A stretch of 64,000 nucleotides of DNA. It comes from Plantactinospora sp. BC1 (GTDB lineage: Bacteria; Actinomycetota; Actinomycetes; Mycobacteriales; Micromonosporaceae). The notes below the pieces were generated by a model, which saw only the letters and a program-made list of their open reading frames with translations, was not told the origin of the DNA and ran no database searches. The DNA lies in contig NZ_CP028158.1 of NCBI RefSeq assembly GCF_003030345.1, positions 1,674,001 through 1,738,000 on the forward strand. The letters run 5' to 3'. A program made the translations under genes and the position numbers. This document shows positions 26,025 through 34,224 of the stretch, one piece after another (the stretch's first letter is position 1; each line of letters begins with the position of its first letter).

Positions 26025-27422
26025 TCAGCCCAGCAGTTGCCGCTTCTGCACCTTCCCCATCGCGTTGCGCGGCAGCGCGTCCACCAGGTGCACCCGGCGG
26101 GGCCGCTTGTGCCGGGACAGCCCGGTGGCGACGAAGTCGATCAACGCCTGGGCGGTCACGCCGTCGCCGACGACGTATGCCACCACCTCCTGGCCGAGGT
26201 CCGGGTGCGGGGCGCCGACCACCGCCGCCTCCCGGACGCCGGGGTGGGCGAGCAGCATGTTCTCCACCTCGCCGGCCCCGATCCGGTACCCCCCGCTCTT
26301 GATCAGGTCGATGCTGGCCCGGCCGACGATCCGGTGCTGACCGTCCGGCCCCACCGTCGCCACGTCACCGCTGCGGAACCAGCCGCCCGGGGCGTACGAG
26401 GCAGCGGTCACCTCCGGCAGCCCGAGGTAGCCGGTGAAGAGGGTCGGGCCGCGCACCTGAAGCTCCCCGATGCTCTCCCCGTCGGCCGGCAGCACGGCAC
26501 CGGCGTCGTCGACCAGCCGGGTCTGCACCCCGGGCAGTGGCAGCCCGACGTGTCCGGGCCGGCGGTCGCCGTCGACCCGGGTGCTGACCGTGATCAACGT
26601 CTCGGTCATGCCGTACCGCTCGATCGGCCGGTGCCCGGTCAACCCGGCCAGCCGGGCGAAGACCGGCTCCGGCAGCGGCGCGCTCCCGGAGACCAGCAGC
26701 CGCGCGCCGGACAGCGCCCGCGCCGACCCGGGATCGTCCGCGATCCGCGACCAGACCGTCGGTACCCCGAAGAGCAGCGTCCCGCCGGCCGCCGCGTACC
26801 GGTCGGGGTGGGGTCGGCCGGTGTGCACCAGCCGGCAGCCGACTCGCAGCGCCCCCAGCACCCCGAGAACCAGCCCGTGTACGTGGTACAGCGGCAGCCC
26901 GTGCACCAGGATGTCGTCCGGGGTCCACGCCCACGCCCGCGCCAGGGCGTCCAGGTCGTGCGCGATCGCGTCCCGGGTCAGCAGGACGCCCTTGGGTGCC
27001 CCGGTGGTGCCGCTGGTGTAGAGGATCAGGGCGGTGGCCGTACCCGGTGGTTCGGGGAGGCCGCCGGGGAGTGCGGGTCCCGCCGCGCGGACCGGCTCGA
27101 CCGGCACCGGCACCGGGTACGGCGGCGGGGTGTCCGCCAGCAGCAGCGCGGCCCCGGAGTCGGTGAGGATGTGCGCCAGTTCCACCGGTCCGGCGTCGGC
27201 CGGCACCGGCACCACCGGTACGCCGGCGATCAGCCCGCCGAGCACCCCGACCACGCCGGAGAGCGAGGCGGTGGCGTACACGGCGACGGCCGGTGCCCCG
27301 ACCAGCCGGCCGGCGACCCCGGCGGCGGCGCCGCGCAACTCCTCCCACGAGGTCGTCTCGCCGTCGACCCGGACCGCGTCCGGACGGTCCGGCAGCACCC
27401 CACTCAGCGCCGGCAACAGCAT
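26025..27422 (-). CDS. AMP-dependent acyl-CoA synthetase (ANL superfamily)
   Basis: The 465-residue enzyme activates a carboxylic acid as acyl-adenylate and then thioester. It carries the P-loop ILYTSGTTGAPKGVLLT (about 135-150), the YGMTET A5 motif near 270, the SGDVATV Asp motif, the hinge GRASIDLIKSGGYRIGAGEV and the catalytic Lys in PRNAMGKVQKRQL at the C-terminus. Length and the YHVHGL motif match the malonyl/methylmalonyl-CoA ligase (MatB-like) subgroup rather than long-chain ligases, but substrate is uncertain. It is located downstream of LtrA in the same direction, separated by a 21-bp repeat array that may affect co-transcription. Confidence 0.88.
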   Translation of the reverse strand: MLLPALSGVLPDRPDAVRVDGETTSWEELRGAAAGVAGRLVGAPAVAVYATASLSGVVGVLGGLIAGVPVVPVPADAGPVELAHILTDSGAALLLADTPPPYPVPVPVEPVRAAGPALPGGLPEPPGTATALILYTSGTTGAPKGVLLTRDAIAHDLDALARAWAWTPDDILVHGLPLYHVHGLVLGVLGALRVGCRLVHTGRPHPDRYAAAGGTLLFGVPTVWSRIADDPGSARALSGARLLVSGSAPLPEPVFARLAGLTGHRPIERYGMTETLITVSTRVDGDRRPGHVGLPLPGVQTRLVDDAGAVLPADGESIGELQVRGPTLFTGYLGLPEVTAASYAPGGWFRSGDVATVGPDGQHRIVGRASIDLIKSGGYRIGAGEVENMLLAHPGVREAAVVGAPHPDLGQEVVAYVVGDGVTAQALIDFVATGLSRHKRPRRVHLVDALPRNAMGKVQKRQLLG

Positions 27423-27486
27423 CTGTCCCTCCCGCCCGTCGGTTGCCGACGATCCTGCCAGCCGCTCCCGGTCGCGCCGAGGTGCG

Positions 27487-27591
27487 GAACCTGCCTTCCC
27501 GGCGACAGAACCTGCCTTCCCGGCGGCGGAACGTACTTTCCCGGCGGCGGAACCTACTTTCCCGGCGACGGAACCTACTTTCCCGGCGGCT
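27487..27591. repeat. 21-bp tandem repeat, five units
   Basis: Five head-to-tail 21-bp units begin GAACCTGCCTTCCCGGCG or GAACCTACTTTCCCGGCG and differ at only a few positions. The array fills most of the gap between LtrA and the acyl-CoA synthetase and its last base coincides with the first base of the LtrA stop codon on the minus strand. It is not part of any convincing gene. Confidence 0.92.
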
Positions 27592-28790
27592 CAGACCGGA
27601 GGGTTCGGCTCGATCGCGAACTGCCGCCGGTCGCGCAGCACGTCGGCGACCACGACCCCGGCCAGGACCGCGGTGGCGAGGAACGGCACGGCCAGCATCG
27701 GCAGCACGGCGGCGACGGGGGTGAGCAGGACGAAGGCGAGCAGCCCGTACCACCGGGTGACCGCGACCCGGCGCTGCACCTCGTACTCGCACCACACCCG
27801 GCCGAGCAGGAAGAGCACCGGGCCACCGAAGATGACCGCCACCCAGGCCGGGTCCGGTTCGGCGTACGGGTCGTTGATCAGCAGGCCGTAGCCGACCGCG
27901 CTGCTGACGATCCCGCAGACCATCACCAGGTGGGTGTATCCGGCTGCCCGGCTGAACCTGACCTGGTCGCGGCTCTGGTCGAACGCCTCGGCCAACGGCC
28001 TCTCCGGCTGGTAGAAGTAGATGCGCCAGAAGAGCACGGTGGTGACGAAGGTCGCCACGAAGGTCGCGGTCCGCTCGACCGCGAAGCCGACGGCACTGAG
28101 TACGAACCCGCTGACCAGGATCGCCTCGCCGAGCGCGATCAGCAGCACCTGCTGGTACCGCTCGGCCAGGTGCGCCGGGGCGATGCTCCAGCCGTTGACG
28201 TCGGTGCGGCCGAGCCCCGGTGTCGGCCAGCGCAGGGCGGCGCCGAGAAACTCCAGGACCACCGCCACGGTCCAGAAGATTCCGCGCCCGGTGCCGCCGC
28301 TGAGCGCACCGGCGATCCAGCCCACCGAGGAGATCGTCGACCAGAACAGGATCCGGATCGACGCCGGTTGCCGGGGATGCCCGCGCAGGGTCAGCACCAG
28401 GAAGAGCGGGCGGCCGATCTGGATCGCGACGAAGGTACTGGCGAAGACCAGGCCGCGCTCGCCGAAGGCCTGCGGCAGCGACACCGCCATGATCATGGCG
28501 CCGAACATGGACCCGATGACCACGAGCTGGACCTCGATCCGGCGCGGGTCGAACCGGCTGGTCGCCCAGGCGGTGAGCAGCCAGACCTGCCAGAGGGCGA
28601 GCAGGACCAGGAGGGTCTGGCCGAGTTCGGAGAGCAGGGTCCGGCGGCTGACGGTGAAGTCGTCGGTCAGCCGCTGGGAGAGCCGGGTGAGCGCGAAGAC
28701 GTACACCAGGTCGAGGAAGAGTTCCAGGAAGGTGGCGCGGCCCTGGCTCCTGGAGTCGCCGAGGTGGCCGACCCGGTCATCGGCCGCCAC
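27591..28790 (-). CDS. ltrA: Low-temperature-requirement protein A (LtrA) family membrane protein
   Basis: The 399-residue multi-pass membrane protein has about 10-11 helices. The family signature begins RATFLELFLDLVYVFALTRLSQ near residue 20, with later conserved AERYQQVLLIALGEAILVSG around 210-230. LtrA was named from a Listeria cold-growth mutant; its molecular activity is not known. A strong hairpin 95-130 bp upstream (28885-28920) separates it from the phosphodiesterase gene, so it probably has its own promoter. A 21-bp repeat array abuts its stop codon. Confidence 0.9.
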   Translation of the reverse strand: MAADDRVGHLGDSRSQGRATFLELFLDLVYVFALTRLSQRLTDDFTVSRRTLLSELGQTLLVLLALWQVWLLTAWATSRFDPRRIEVQLVVIGSMFGAMIMAVSLPQAFGERGLVFASTFVAIQIGRPLFLVLTLRGHPRQPASIRILFWSTISSVGWIAGALSGGTGRGIFWTVAVVLEFLGAALRWPTPGLGRTDVNGWSIAPAHLAERYQQVLLIALGEAILVSGFVLSAVGFAVERTATFVATFVTTVLFWRIYFYQPERPLAEAFDQSRDQVRFSRAAGYTHLVMVCGIVSSAVGYGLLINDPYAEPDPAWVAVIFGGPVLFLLGRVWCEYEVQRRVAVTRWYGLLAFVLLTPVAAVLPMLAVPFLATAVLAGVVVADVLRDRRQFAIEPNPPV

Positions 28791-28884
28791 GGGCGGTCCG
28801 CCTTGTCCCGATCTGCCCCGTCACTCGGCAGTCATACCACGGCCGCCGCCCCCCGGATGGGCATAATCCGGGCACTGGCGGACC

Positions 28885-28920
28885 GGTGGGCGACCGCCCG
28901 GTAAGGTGCGGTCGCCCACC
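28885..28920 (-). terminator. Hairpin terminator after the glycerophosphodiesterase gene
   Basis: A perfect 13-bp inverted repeat (GGTGGGCGACCGC and its complement) with a 10-nt loop lies about 100 bp beyond the phosphodiesterase stop. No U-run follows, as is common for actinomycete terminators. Confidence 0.6.
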
Positions 28921-28956
28921 TGCGGCACGGACGACCCCTGCGGCACGGACGACCCC
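28921..28956. repeat. 18-bp tandem duplication
   Basis: TGCGGCACGGACGACCCC occurs twice head to tail, directly beside the hairpin, in non-coding DNA between the phosphodiesterase and LtrA genes. Confidence 0.9.
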
Positions 28957-29017
28957 GGCGGCCACGCGACCGGGCCGGGTCAGCCGACGGGGACGTCGGG
29001 CCGGGTCAGCGCAGCGG

Positions 29018-30130
29018 TCAGGCCAGGGCGGCGCGGGCCGCCACGGCGGTGTCCGGGTGGTCGCTGAAGACACCGTCCAGGCCGAGGCCGTAGAAGAGTT
29101 CGTACTCGGCGACGATGTCGCCGCGGGCGTTCGGATCCGCCCCGATCCGGAAGTCGGCCGGCAGGAACTGGTTCTCGGCCCGGAACGTCCAGGCGTGCAC
29201 CACCAGGCCGGCCCGGTGCGCGTCCCGGACCACGCCGGTCGGGGCGAGCAGCCGGCCGGCCGCGTCCCGGGGCACCAGCAGGTTCTTGTGCACCCCCACC
29301 CCGTCGGCGTAACCGTCGATCCAGCGCAGGTTCGCCGGCTCGACCAGGTCGAGATAGGTGCGCGGGTCACCGGCCACGGTGAAGTCGTACGGCCGGCCCG
29401 CCGCGTCCAGCAACTGGACCAGCCGTACGTCGGTCAGCTTGTTCAGCATGCGCAGGTTGGCGGTCTCGAAGGACTGGATGATCACCGGATCCTTCTTGCC
29501 GGTCATGCCGTTCTTTCCGAGTACCCGCACCAGCGGCTCCTCCAGCGGCAGCCCGATCGACCGGAAGTAGCTGGGGTGCTTGGTCTCCGGGTAGATCCCG
29601 ATGCTCCGGCCCAGCCGGCGGCTCTCGCTCCGGGCCAGGTCGATGACCTCCTGGAGGGTCGGCACCGGCAACCGGCCGTCGAACGCGGTGTTGGTCACCC
29701 GCACCTGCGGCAGCCGCTCCTTGGCCCGCAGCGTCTTCAGCTCGGCCAGGGTGAAGTCCTCGGTGAACCAGCCGGTGACCGCCGTACCGTCGATGGTCTT
29801 GGTGGTCTTGCGGGCGGCGAACTCGGGGCGGGCGGCGACGTCGGTGGTGCCGGAGATCTCGTTCTCGTGCCGGGCCACCAGCACCCCGTCCCGGGTGGAG
29901 ACGAGGTCGGGCTCGATGAAGTCGGCGCCCATCCGGATCGCCAGCCGGTAGGCCTCCAGGGTGTGCTCGGGACGGTAGCCGCTGGCGCCGCGGTGTGCGA
30001 TCACCAGCGGCCGGTCACCGGCCACCGGCCGCGACCGGTCGTCGTGCGCGGCGGCCTGGCTGGTTGGCAGCGCCACGACGGTCGCCAGCAGCGCGCCGGC
30101 CAGGCCGAGCGAGGAAAGGGTACGTGCCAA
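29018..30130 (-). CDS. Secreted glycerophosphodiester phosphodiesterase (GlpQ-like)
   Basis: The 370-residue enzyme hydrolyses glycerophosphodiesters to glycerol-3-phosphate and an alcohol. Core motifs are LVIAHRGASGYRPEHT (catalytic His), ADFIEPDLVSTRDG (metal-binding Glu/Asp) and ARHENEISGTTDVA (second His and GlpQ-type segment), with YPETKHP and VHAWTFRAENQFLP later in the barrel. TTG 30130 was chosen: a GGGAG ribosome site lies ahead of it and the product begins directly with a good Sec signal peptide ending near SQAAA. The frame is open 49 codons further upstream with no signal-like content. It probably recycles phospholipid or teichoic-acid-like head groups outside the cell. Confidence 0.9.
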   Translation of the reverse strand: MARTLSSLGLAGALLATVVALPTSQAAAHDDRSRPVAGDRPLVIAHRGASGYRPEHTLEAYRLAIRMGADFIEPDLVSTRDGVLVARHENEISGTTDVAARPEFAARKTTKTIDGTAVTGWFTEDFTLAELKTLRAKERLPQVRVTNTAFDGRLPVPTLQEVIDLARSESRRLGRSIGIYPETKHPSYFRSIGLPLEEPLVRVLGKNGMTGKKDPVIIQSFETANLRMLNKLTDVRLVQLLDAAGRPYDFTVAGDPRTYLDLVEPANLRWIDGYADGVGVHKNLLVPRDAAGRLLAPTGVVRDAHRAGLVVHAWTFRAENQFLPADFRIGADPNARGDIVAEYELFYGLGLDGVFSDHPDTAVAARAALA

Positions 30131-30434
30131 GGTCGTCTCCCGTCGGTCGAGGCGGGGCCGTGCCGCCGGGCGCGGCTCCGCTCGTGGATCGACCTGGAAT
30201 CCAACCCCGTCCGGGCGACCAGCAGTCGGGCGACGGCTGTCCGGACGGTGAACCTCCGGGGTGTCGACACCCGGCACCCAGCCCCGTCATCGGGCCCCCT
30301 CTCCCCGGCTACGCCCGGGTCGACGGAATTATCGCCGACCGTCCACTCCGGCGGGCCGGGTACGGGTCGAGCGCACCCTTGACCACCGATGCCTAACCGT
30401 TAAGCTCTAGCCGCTAGGCATCGGAGGTCGGTGG
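30131..30434. other. Divergent intergenic region, phosphodiesterase/PadR
   Basis: These 304 bp separate the divergent phosphodiesterase and PadR genes. They contain the PadR-side promoter and a dyad (30379-30422); no RNA gene or convincing ORF is seen in the remainder. Confidence 0.5.
30379..30422 (+). promoter_or_regulatory. padR promoter with overlapping inverted-repeat operator
   Basis: TTGACC (30379-30384), 16 nt and TAAGCT (30401-30406) form a plausible promoter. A perfect 8-bp inverted repeat GATGCCTA (30388-30395) and TAGGCATC (30415-30422) straddles the -10 region. The position suits autorepression by the PadR protein encoded 13 bp downstream; which protein binds is inference. Confidence 0.55.
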
Positions 30435-30992
30435 ATGAAACACCTTCTGCTCGGGCTGCTCGCCGCCGGCCCGGCCCACGGCTACGAGCTGCGTCGGCGC
30501 TACGACGAGCTCTTCGCCGACGCGGGCGGCGAGGTCAACATCGGTCAGATCTACGTGACCCTCGGCCGGCTGGAGCGGGACGGGCTGGTCGCACACACCG
30601 CCGAGTCCGGTGGCGACCGACGGGACCGCAAGGTCTACCGGCTCACCGAGCCCGGCACGGCGGTACTGCACGAGTGGCTCTCCGCCCGTTCCGATCCCCC
30701 ACTGGTCAAGCCGGACGTGCTGCTCCGGCTGGTCGCCGCCCGGCTGGCCGCGCCACTGCTGCCCGACGTGGATCCCCGGACGGTCATCACCGACCACCGG
30801 CAACGCTGCCTGGAGGCGCTCCGGGCCCTCGACCAGCAGGCGGCCCGCACCGCCGCCGGGAGCGTCAGCGGCCTGCTGGTGCAGGCGTCCGCGCTGCACC
30901 TTCAGGCCGAGCTGCGCTGGCTGGAGGCGTGTCAGCAGCAACTGGCGCAGATCGAACTCAAGACCTCCTGGGAGGGGGACGGCGATGAGTGA
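30435..30992 (+). CDS. PadR-family transcriptional regulator
   Basis: The 185-residue regulator has an N-terminal winged helix (MKHLLLGLLAAGPAHGYEL, then IYVTLGRLERDGLV as recognition helix) and a C-terminal helical dimerisation region with a coiled-coil-like stretch, as in PadR subfamily-1/2 proteins. These repress transporter or detoxification genes until an aromatic or drug ligand binds. It is the first gene of a three-gene operon with an ABC ATPase (8-bp overlap) and an FtsX-like permease, so it very likely regulates them through the dyad upstream. ATG 30435 follows CGGAGG. Confidence 0.92.
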   Translation: MKHLLLGLLAAGPAHGYELRRRYDELFADAGGEVNIGQIYVTLGRLERDGLVAHTAESGGDRRDRKVYRLTEPGTAVLHEWLSARSDPPLVKPDVLLRLVAARLAAPLLPDVDPRTVITDHRQRCLEALRALDQQAARTAAGSVSGLLVQASALHLQAELRWLEACQQQLAQIELKTSWEGDGDE

Positions 30993-31722
30993 CCCGCTGC
31001 TGCACGCCCGCGGCCTGGTACGCACCTACCACGGCGGCGTACGCGACCTCGCCGCCCTGCGGGACGTCTCGATCGAGGTGGCGGCCGGCGACTGGGTGGC
31101 GGTGACCGGGCCGAGCGGCTGCGGCAAGTCGACCCTGCTGCACCTGCTCGGCGGGCTCGACCGTCCCGACCGGGGCGAGGTGTGGCTGGCCGGCCGGCGG
31201 CTCGACACCGGCTCGGAGAGCGAGCGGGCCCTGCTGCGACGCCGGCACGTCGGCTTCGTCTTCCAGTTCCTCAACCTGGTGCCGACGATGACGGTCGCCG
31301 GCAACGTGGAACTGCCGCTGGTGCTCCAGGGCGTCGGGCGGCGCGACGCCCGGCGGCGGGCGCTGGAGGTCCTCGACGAGTTGGGCGTGGCCGAGGCGGC
31401 CGACGCCGCGCCGGCCGAACTCTCCGGCGGGCAGCAGCAGCGGGTGGCCCTGGCCCGGGCCGTGGTGCACCGCCCCGACGTGCTGCTCGCCGACGAGCCG
31501 ACCGGAGCACTGGACTCGGCCGCCGCCGAAACCGTGCTCGACCTGCTGCGCCGCCGTCACGAGGAGGGGCAGAGCATCGTGCTGGTCACCCACGACCACC
31601 GGGTCGCCTCGGCCGCCGACCGGGTGGTGACGATGCTCGACGGGCAGATCGTCGACGAGCGGGACCTGACCGGCCCGGCCGGGCGGCCGACCTTCGGCAA
31701 CCTGATCAACCTGGAGGGCTGA
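30985..31722 (+). CDS. ABC transporter ATP-binding protein (MacB/LolD type)
   Basis: The 245-residue ATPase is paired with the FtsX-like permease. It has Walker A GPSGCGKST, the Q-loop in FVFQFLNLVPTMTV, the signature LSGGQQQRVALARA, Walker B VLLADEPTGALD and switch His in LVTHDH. This type drives mechanotransmission or substrate extrusion rather than classical import. ATG 30985 overlaps the PadR stop by 8 bp and its own stop abuts the permease GTG, giving strict coupling. Confidence 0.93.
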   Translation: MSDPLLHARGLVRTYHGGVRDLAALRDVSIEVAAGDWVAVTGPSGCGKSTLLHLLGGLDRPDRGEVWLAGRRLDTGSESERALLRRRHVGFVFQFLNLVPTMTVAGNVELPLVLQGVGRRDARRRALEVLDELGVAEAADAAPAELSGGQQQRVALARAVVHRPDVLLADEPTGALDSAAAETVLDLLRRRHEEGQSIVLVTHDHRVASAADRVVTMLDGQIVDERDLTGPAGRPTFGNLINLEG

Positions 31723-34119
31723 GTGTCCGCCATCCTCCGGCTCGCCCGCTCGGGGCTGCGTGGCGGCAACCGGGCCACCGCGATCGCCACCGTACTCGTC
31801 GCCGCGCTGGCCACCACCGGCGTGGTCGCCGGGCTGTCGGTGCAGGGACAGGGCGGTGCGGAGGTGGACCGGATCTACCGCGACGCCGGCCGGCCGGACC
31901 TGGTCGTCTACGGCACCCCGGAAGCGCTGGAGGCGGTACGCCGGGACCCCGCGTTCGCGGCCACCTCCCCGGTGAGCCCGTACCTCGACGCGGCGGTCGC
32001 GCTCGGCCGGGACTCCGTCGACGCCCGGATCACCGCCCTCGTCGCCGGCACCTCCCCGCCGGGCCGGCCGCTGCTGCGTACCGGCGGATGGCCGGCGAGC
32101 GGCGTAGCCGGGGAGGTGGTCTTCGACCAGGCGGCCGCGACCGAGGCCGGTGTCGGGGTCGGTGACCAGATCCGGCTGACCGTCGGCGGTCGGCCGGCGA
32201 CGCTGACCGTGGTCGGCACGGCGATCGACCTGACCGACTGCTTCTATCCGGACTGCGACCCGATCCGGCTCTTCGTCGATCCGGCCACCCTCGCCACCCT
32301 GGCCACGCGCGCTCCCACACCGCCGGCCGGCAACCCCACACCCCCTTCCGCCAGCCCGACACCGCCGGCCGGCAGCCCGACATCACCGGCCGTGGGTGAG
32401 CCGGTCGGGGCGTCCGGGGGCGGTCCGCCGGGGGCGGGCGCGGCGAGCGCGCTGCTGGTCGCCCGGCTGGTCGACGCCGACCGGGCCGACGCGGTGGCCG
32501 CCAGGCTCGGTGTCCGGGCCGGGGTCCAGGGAGTGCAACCCTGGCCGGACACCAGGGACGACATCCTCGTCCGAGACCGGATCTTCGGTGCCTCGCTGGC
32601 CGGCTTCGGCATCTTCGTCCTGCTCGCCGCCGCCTTCGTGGTGGCCGGCACCGCCACCGCCCGGCTGCTGGCCCGGCGGCGGGAGCTGGCGCTGCTCCAG
32701 ACGGTCGGCTACACCACCCGACAGCTGATCACCGGACTGGTCACCGAGGCGCTGCTGCTCGGCGCGGTGGGCGTACTCGCCGGCTGGGTGGCCGGCACCC
32801 TGCTCGCCCCGTACCTCCAGGTCGGTCTCGGCGGCGCACTCGGCCGGCCGGGACCGCGGATCACCCCACTGTCGTTGCCCGGCTCCGCCCTGCTGGTCGG
32901 CACGGTGCTCGCCGCCGCCACCGTACTGCCGGCCTGGCGGGCGGTCCGGCAACCCGTCTCCGGCGTACTGCGTGACGCCCCACCGCGCGGCTCGGCCCCG
33001 GCCCGGACCACCCGGCTGCTCGACCGGCTCCGGCTCGGCCCCGCCTACCGGTACGGCCTCGGCGCCGTACTCAGCCGTCCCGGGCGCTCGGCGTTGACCG
33101 CCGCCGCCCTGGCGGTCGCCGTGGCGGCGGTGGTCGTCGGGGTCGGCTTCACCGCCACCGTGGACCGGATGCTCGCCGAGCCGGCCCGCAGCGGTGACCC
33201 GTACGACGCCGTCGTGGTGGCGGGCGGCACCGATCCGGCCACCCTGGCCGCCGCGCTGGCCGGTACGCCCGGCGCGGCCGGCTGGTACAGCCAGGTCGAC
33301 CGGCGCAGCACTTTCCGCGACCAGACGTTCCTGTCCCGTGCGATCGGTGGGGATCCCGCCGACGCCCGCTTCCTGGTCCGGGAGGGTCGGCCGTTGCGGG
33401 CGCCCGGCGAGGCGATCGTCGGGTACGGCCTGCTGCGCCGGTTCGGCCTCCAACTCGGCGACACGATCGAGATCAGGGCCGGCGAGACGACGCTGCGGTT
33501 GACCGTCGTCGGCTGGTACAGCGAGACCGAGGACACCGGAGAACTGCTGATGTACCGGGCCGAGATGCTGCCCGGGGTGGCACCGGACGCGTACCTGGTC
33601 TCGGCCGCCCCGACCGGTACCCCGGAGGCGCTGGCCGCCGCGTTGCGGGACCGGCTCGGTCCCGGCGTCACGGTGCACGCCCGGTCCGCCGATCCCGGTG
33701 ACCTCGGTACCTTCACCGTGGCGATGCGGTTGCTGGCCCTCCTCGTCCTGCTGGTCAGCCTCGCCAACCTGGCCGCCGCGCTGCTGACCGGCGCCCGGGA
33801 GCGGGCCCGGACCCTCGGCGTGCTCCGCGCGGTCGGGTTCACCGTCCGGCAGACCCTCGCCCAGTCCGCGATCGGCGGTGCCGCGCTCGGCCTCGCCGCC
33901 GCGCTCGTCGGCCTCCCGGTCGGCCTGCTGGTGTTCCGGCTGCTCACCGACCGGGTGATGGTCGGCATCGGTGCCGGCCCCGGCCTCGCCGAACTCCCCT
34001 CCGCCGGGCTGCTCGCGGCGATCGTGCCGGCGACCACCCTGGCCGGCGCGCTCGCGGGCGTCCTGGCCACTGGCCGGCTGGCCGGAACCGGGGCCGCCCA
34101 CCTGGTCCGCTACGAGTGA
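31723..34119 (+). CDS. FtsX-like ABC transporter permease
   Basis: The 798-residue permease has a duplicated FtsX/MacB architecture. After an N-terminal helix come an extracytoplasmic domain (about 45-285) with a Pro/Thr linker of repeated TPPAGNPTPPSASPT-like units, three helices (about 285-405), a further helix near 460-480, a second external domain (about 485-665) and three terminal helices (about 665-790). With the preceding ATPase it forms a type VII ABC system for export, signalling or resistance to envelope-active compounds. It starts at GTG with no gap to the ATPase stop. The 3-prime end is repeated three more times beyond the stop codon (see repeat). Confidence 0.9.
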   Translation: MSAILRLARSGLRGGNRATAIATVLVAALATTGVVAGLSVQGQGGAEVDRIYRDAGRPDLVVYGTPEALEAVRRDPAFAATSPVSPYLDAAVALGRDSVDARITALVAGTSPPGRPLLRTGGWPASGVAGEVVFDQAAATEAGVGVGDQIRLTVGGRPATLTVVGTAIDLTDCFYPDCDPIRLFVDPATLATLATRAPTPPAGNPTPPSASPTPPAGSPTSPAVGEPVGASGGGPPGAGAASALLVARLVDADRADAVAARLGVRAGVQGVQPWPDTRDDILVRDRIFGASLAGFGIFVLLAAAFVVAGTATARLLARRRELALLQTVGYTTRQLITGLVTEALLLGAVGVLAGWVAGTLLAPYLQVGLGGALGRPGPRITPLSLPGSALLVGTVLAAATVLPAWRAVRQPVSGVLRDAPPRGSAPARTTRLLDRLRLGPAYRYGLGAVLSRPGRSALTAAALAVAVAAVVVGVGFTATVDRMLAEPARSGDPYDAVVVAGGTDPATLAAALAGTPGAAGWYSQVDRRSTFRDQTFLSRAIGGDPADARFLVREGRPLRAPGEAIVGYGLLRRFGLQLGDTIEIRAGETTLRLTVVGWYSETEDTGELLMYRAEMLPGVAPDAYLVSAAPTGTPEALAAALRDRLGPGVTVHARSADPGDLGTFTVAMRLLALLVLLVSLANLAAALLTGARERARTLGVLRAVGFTVRQTLAQSAIGGAALGLAAALVGLPVGLLVFRLLTDRVMVGIGAGPGLAELPSAGLLAAIVPATTLAGALAGVLATGRLAGTGAAHLVRYE

Positions 34120-34219
34120 CCGCCGCCGCCCACCTGGTCCGTTACGAGTGACCGCCGCCGCCCACCTGGTCCGTTACGAGTGACCGCCGCCGCCCATCTG
34201 ATCCGCTACCAGTGACCGC
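34093..34219. repeat. 32-bp tandem repeat covering the permease 3-prime end, four copies
   Basis: A unit encoding the C-terminal HLVRYE and TGA stop of the permease recurs with exact 32-bp spacing: stops fall at 34117, 34149, 34181 and 34213. Copies two and three are nearly identical and the fourth has diverged. It lies between convergent genes, ending just before the P450 stop. Confidence 0.93.
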
Positions 34220-34224
34220 GCCGC

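Noticed and set aside
21460-26340. A 1626-codon rightward open frame with a poly-Gly tract
   Set aside because: It runs antisense through the SARP regulator and radical SAM genes, which have clear motifs. The poly-Gly arises from the Ala/Ser/Pro linker codons read on the other strand.
27365-27795. Protein-like repeats (RRES-type) in the frame crossing the 21-bp array
   Set aside because: The periodicity comes from the DNA repeat being a multiple of three. The frame overlaps the LtrA gene and lacks a ribosome site.
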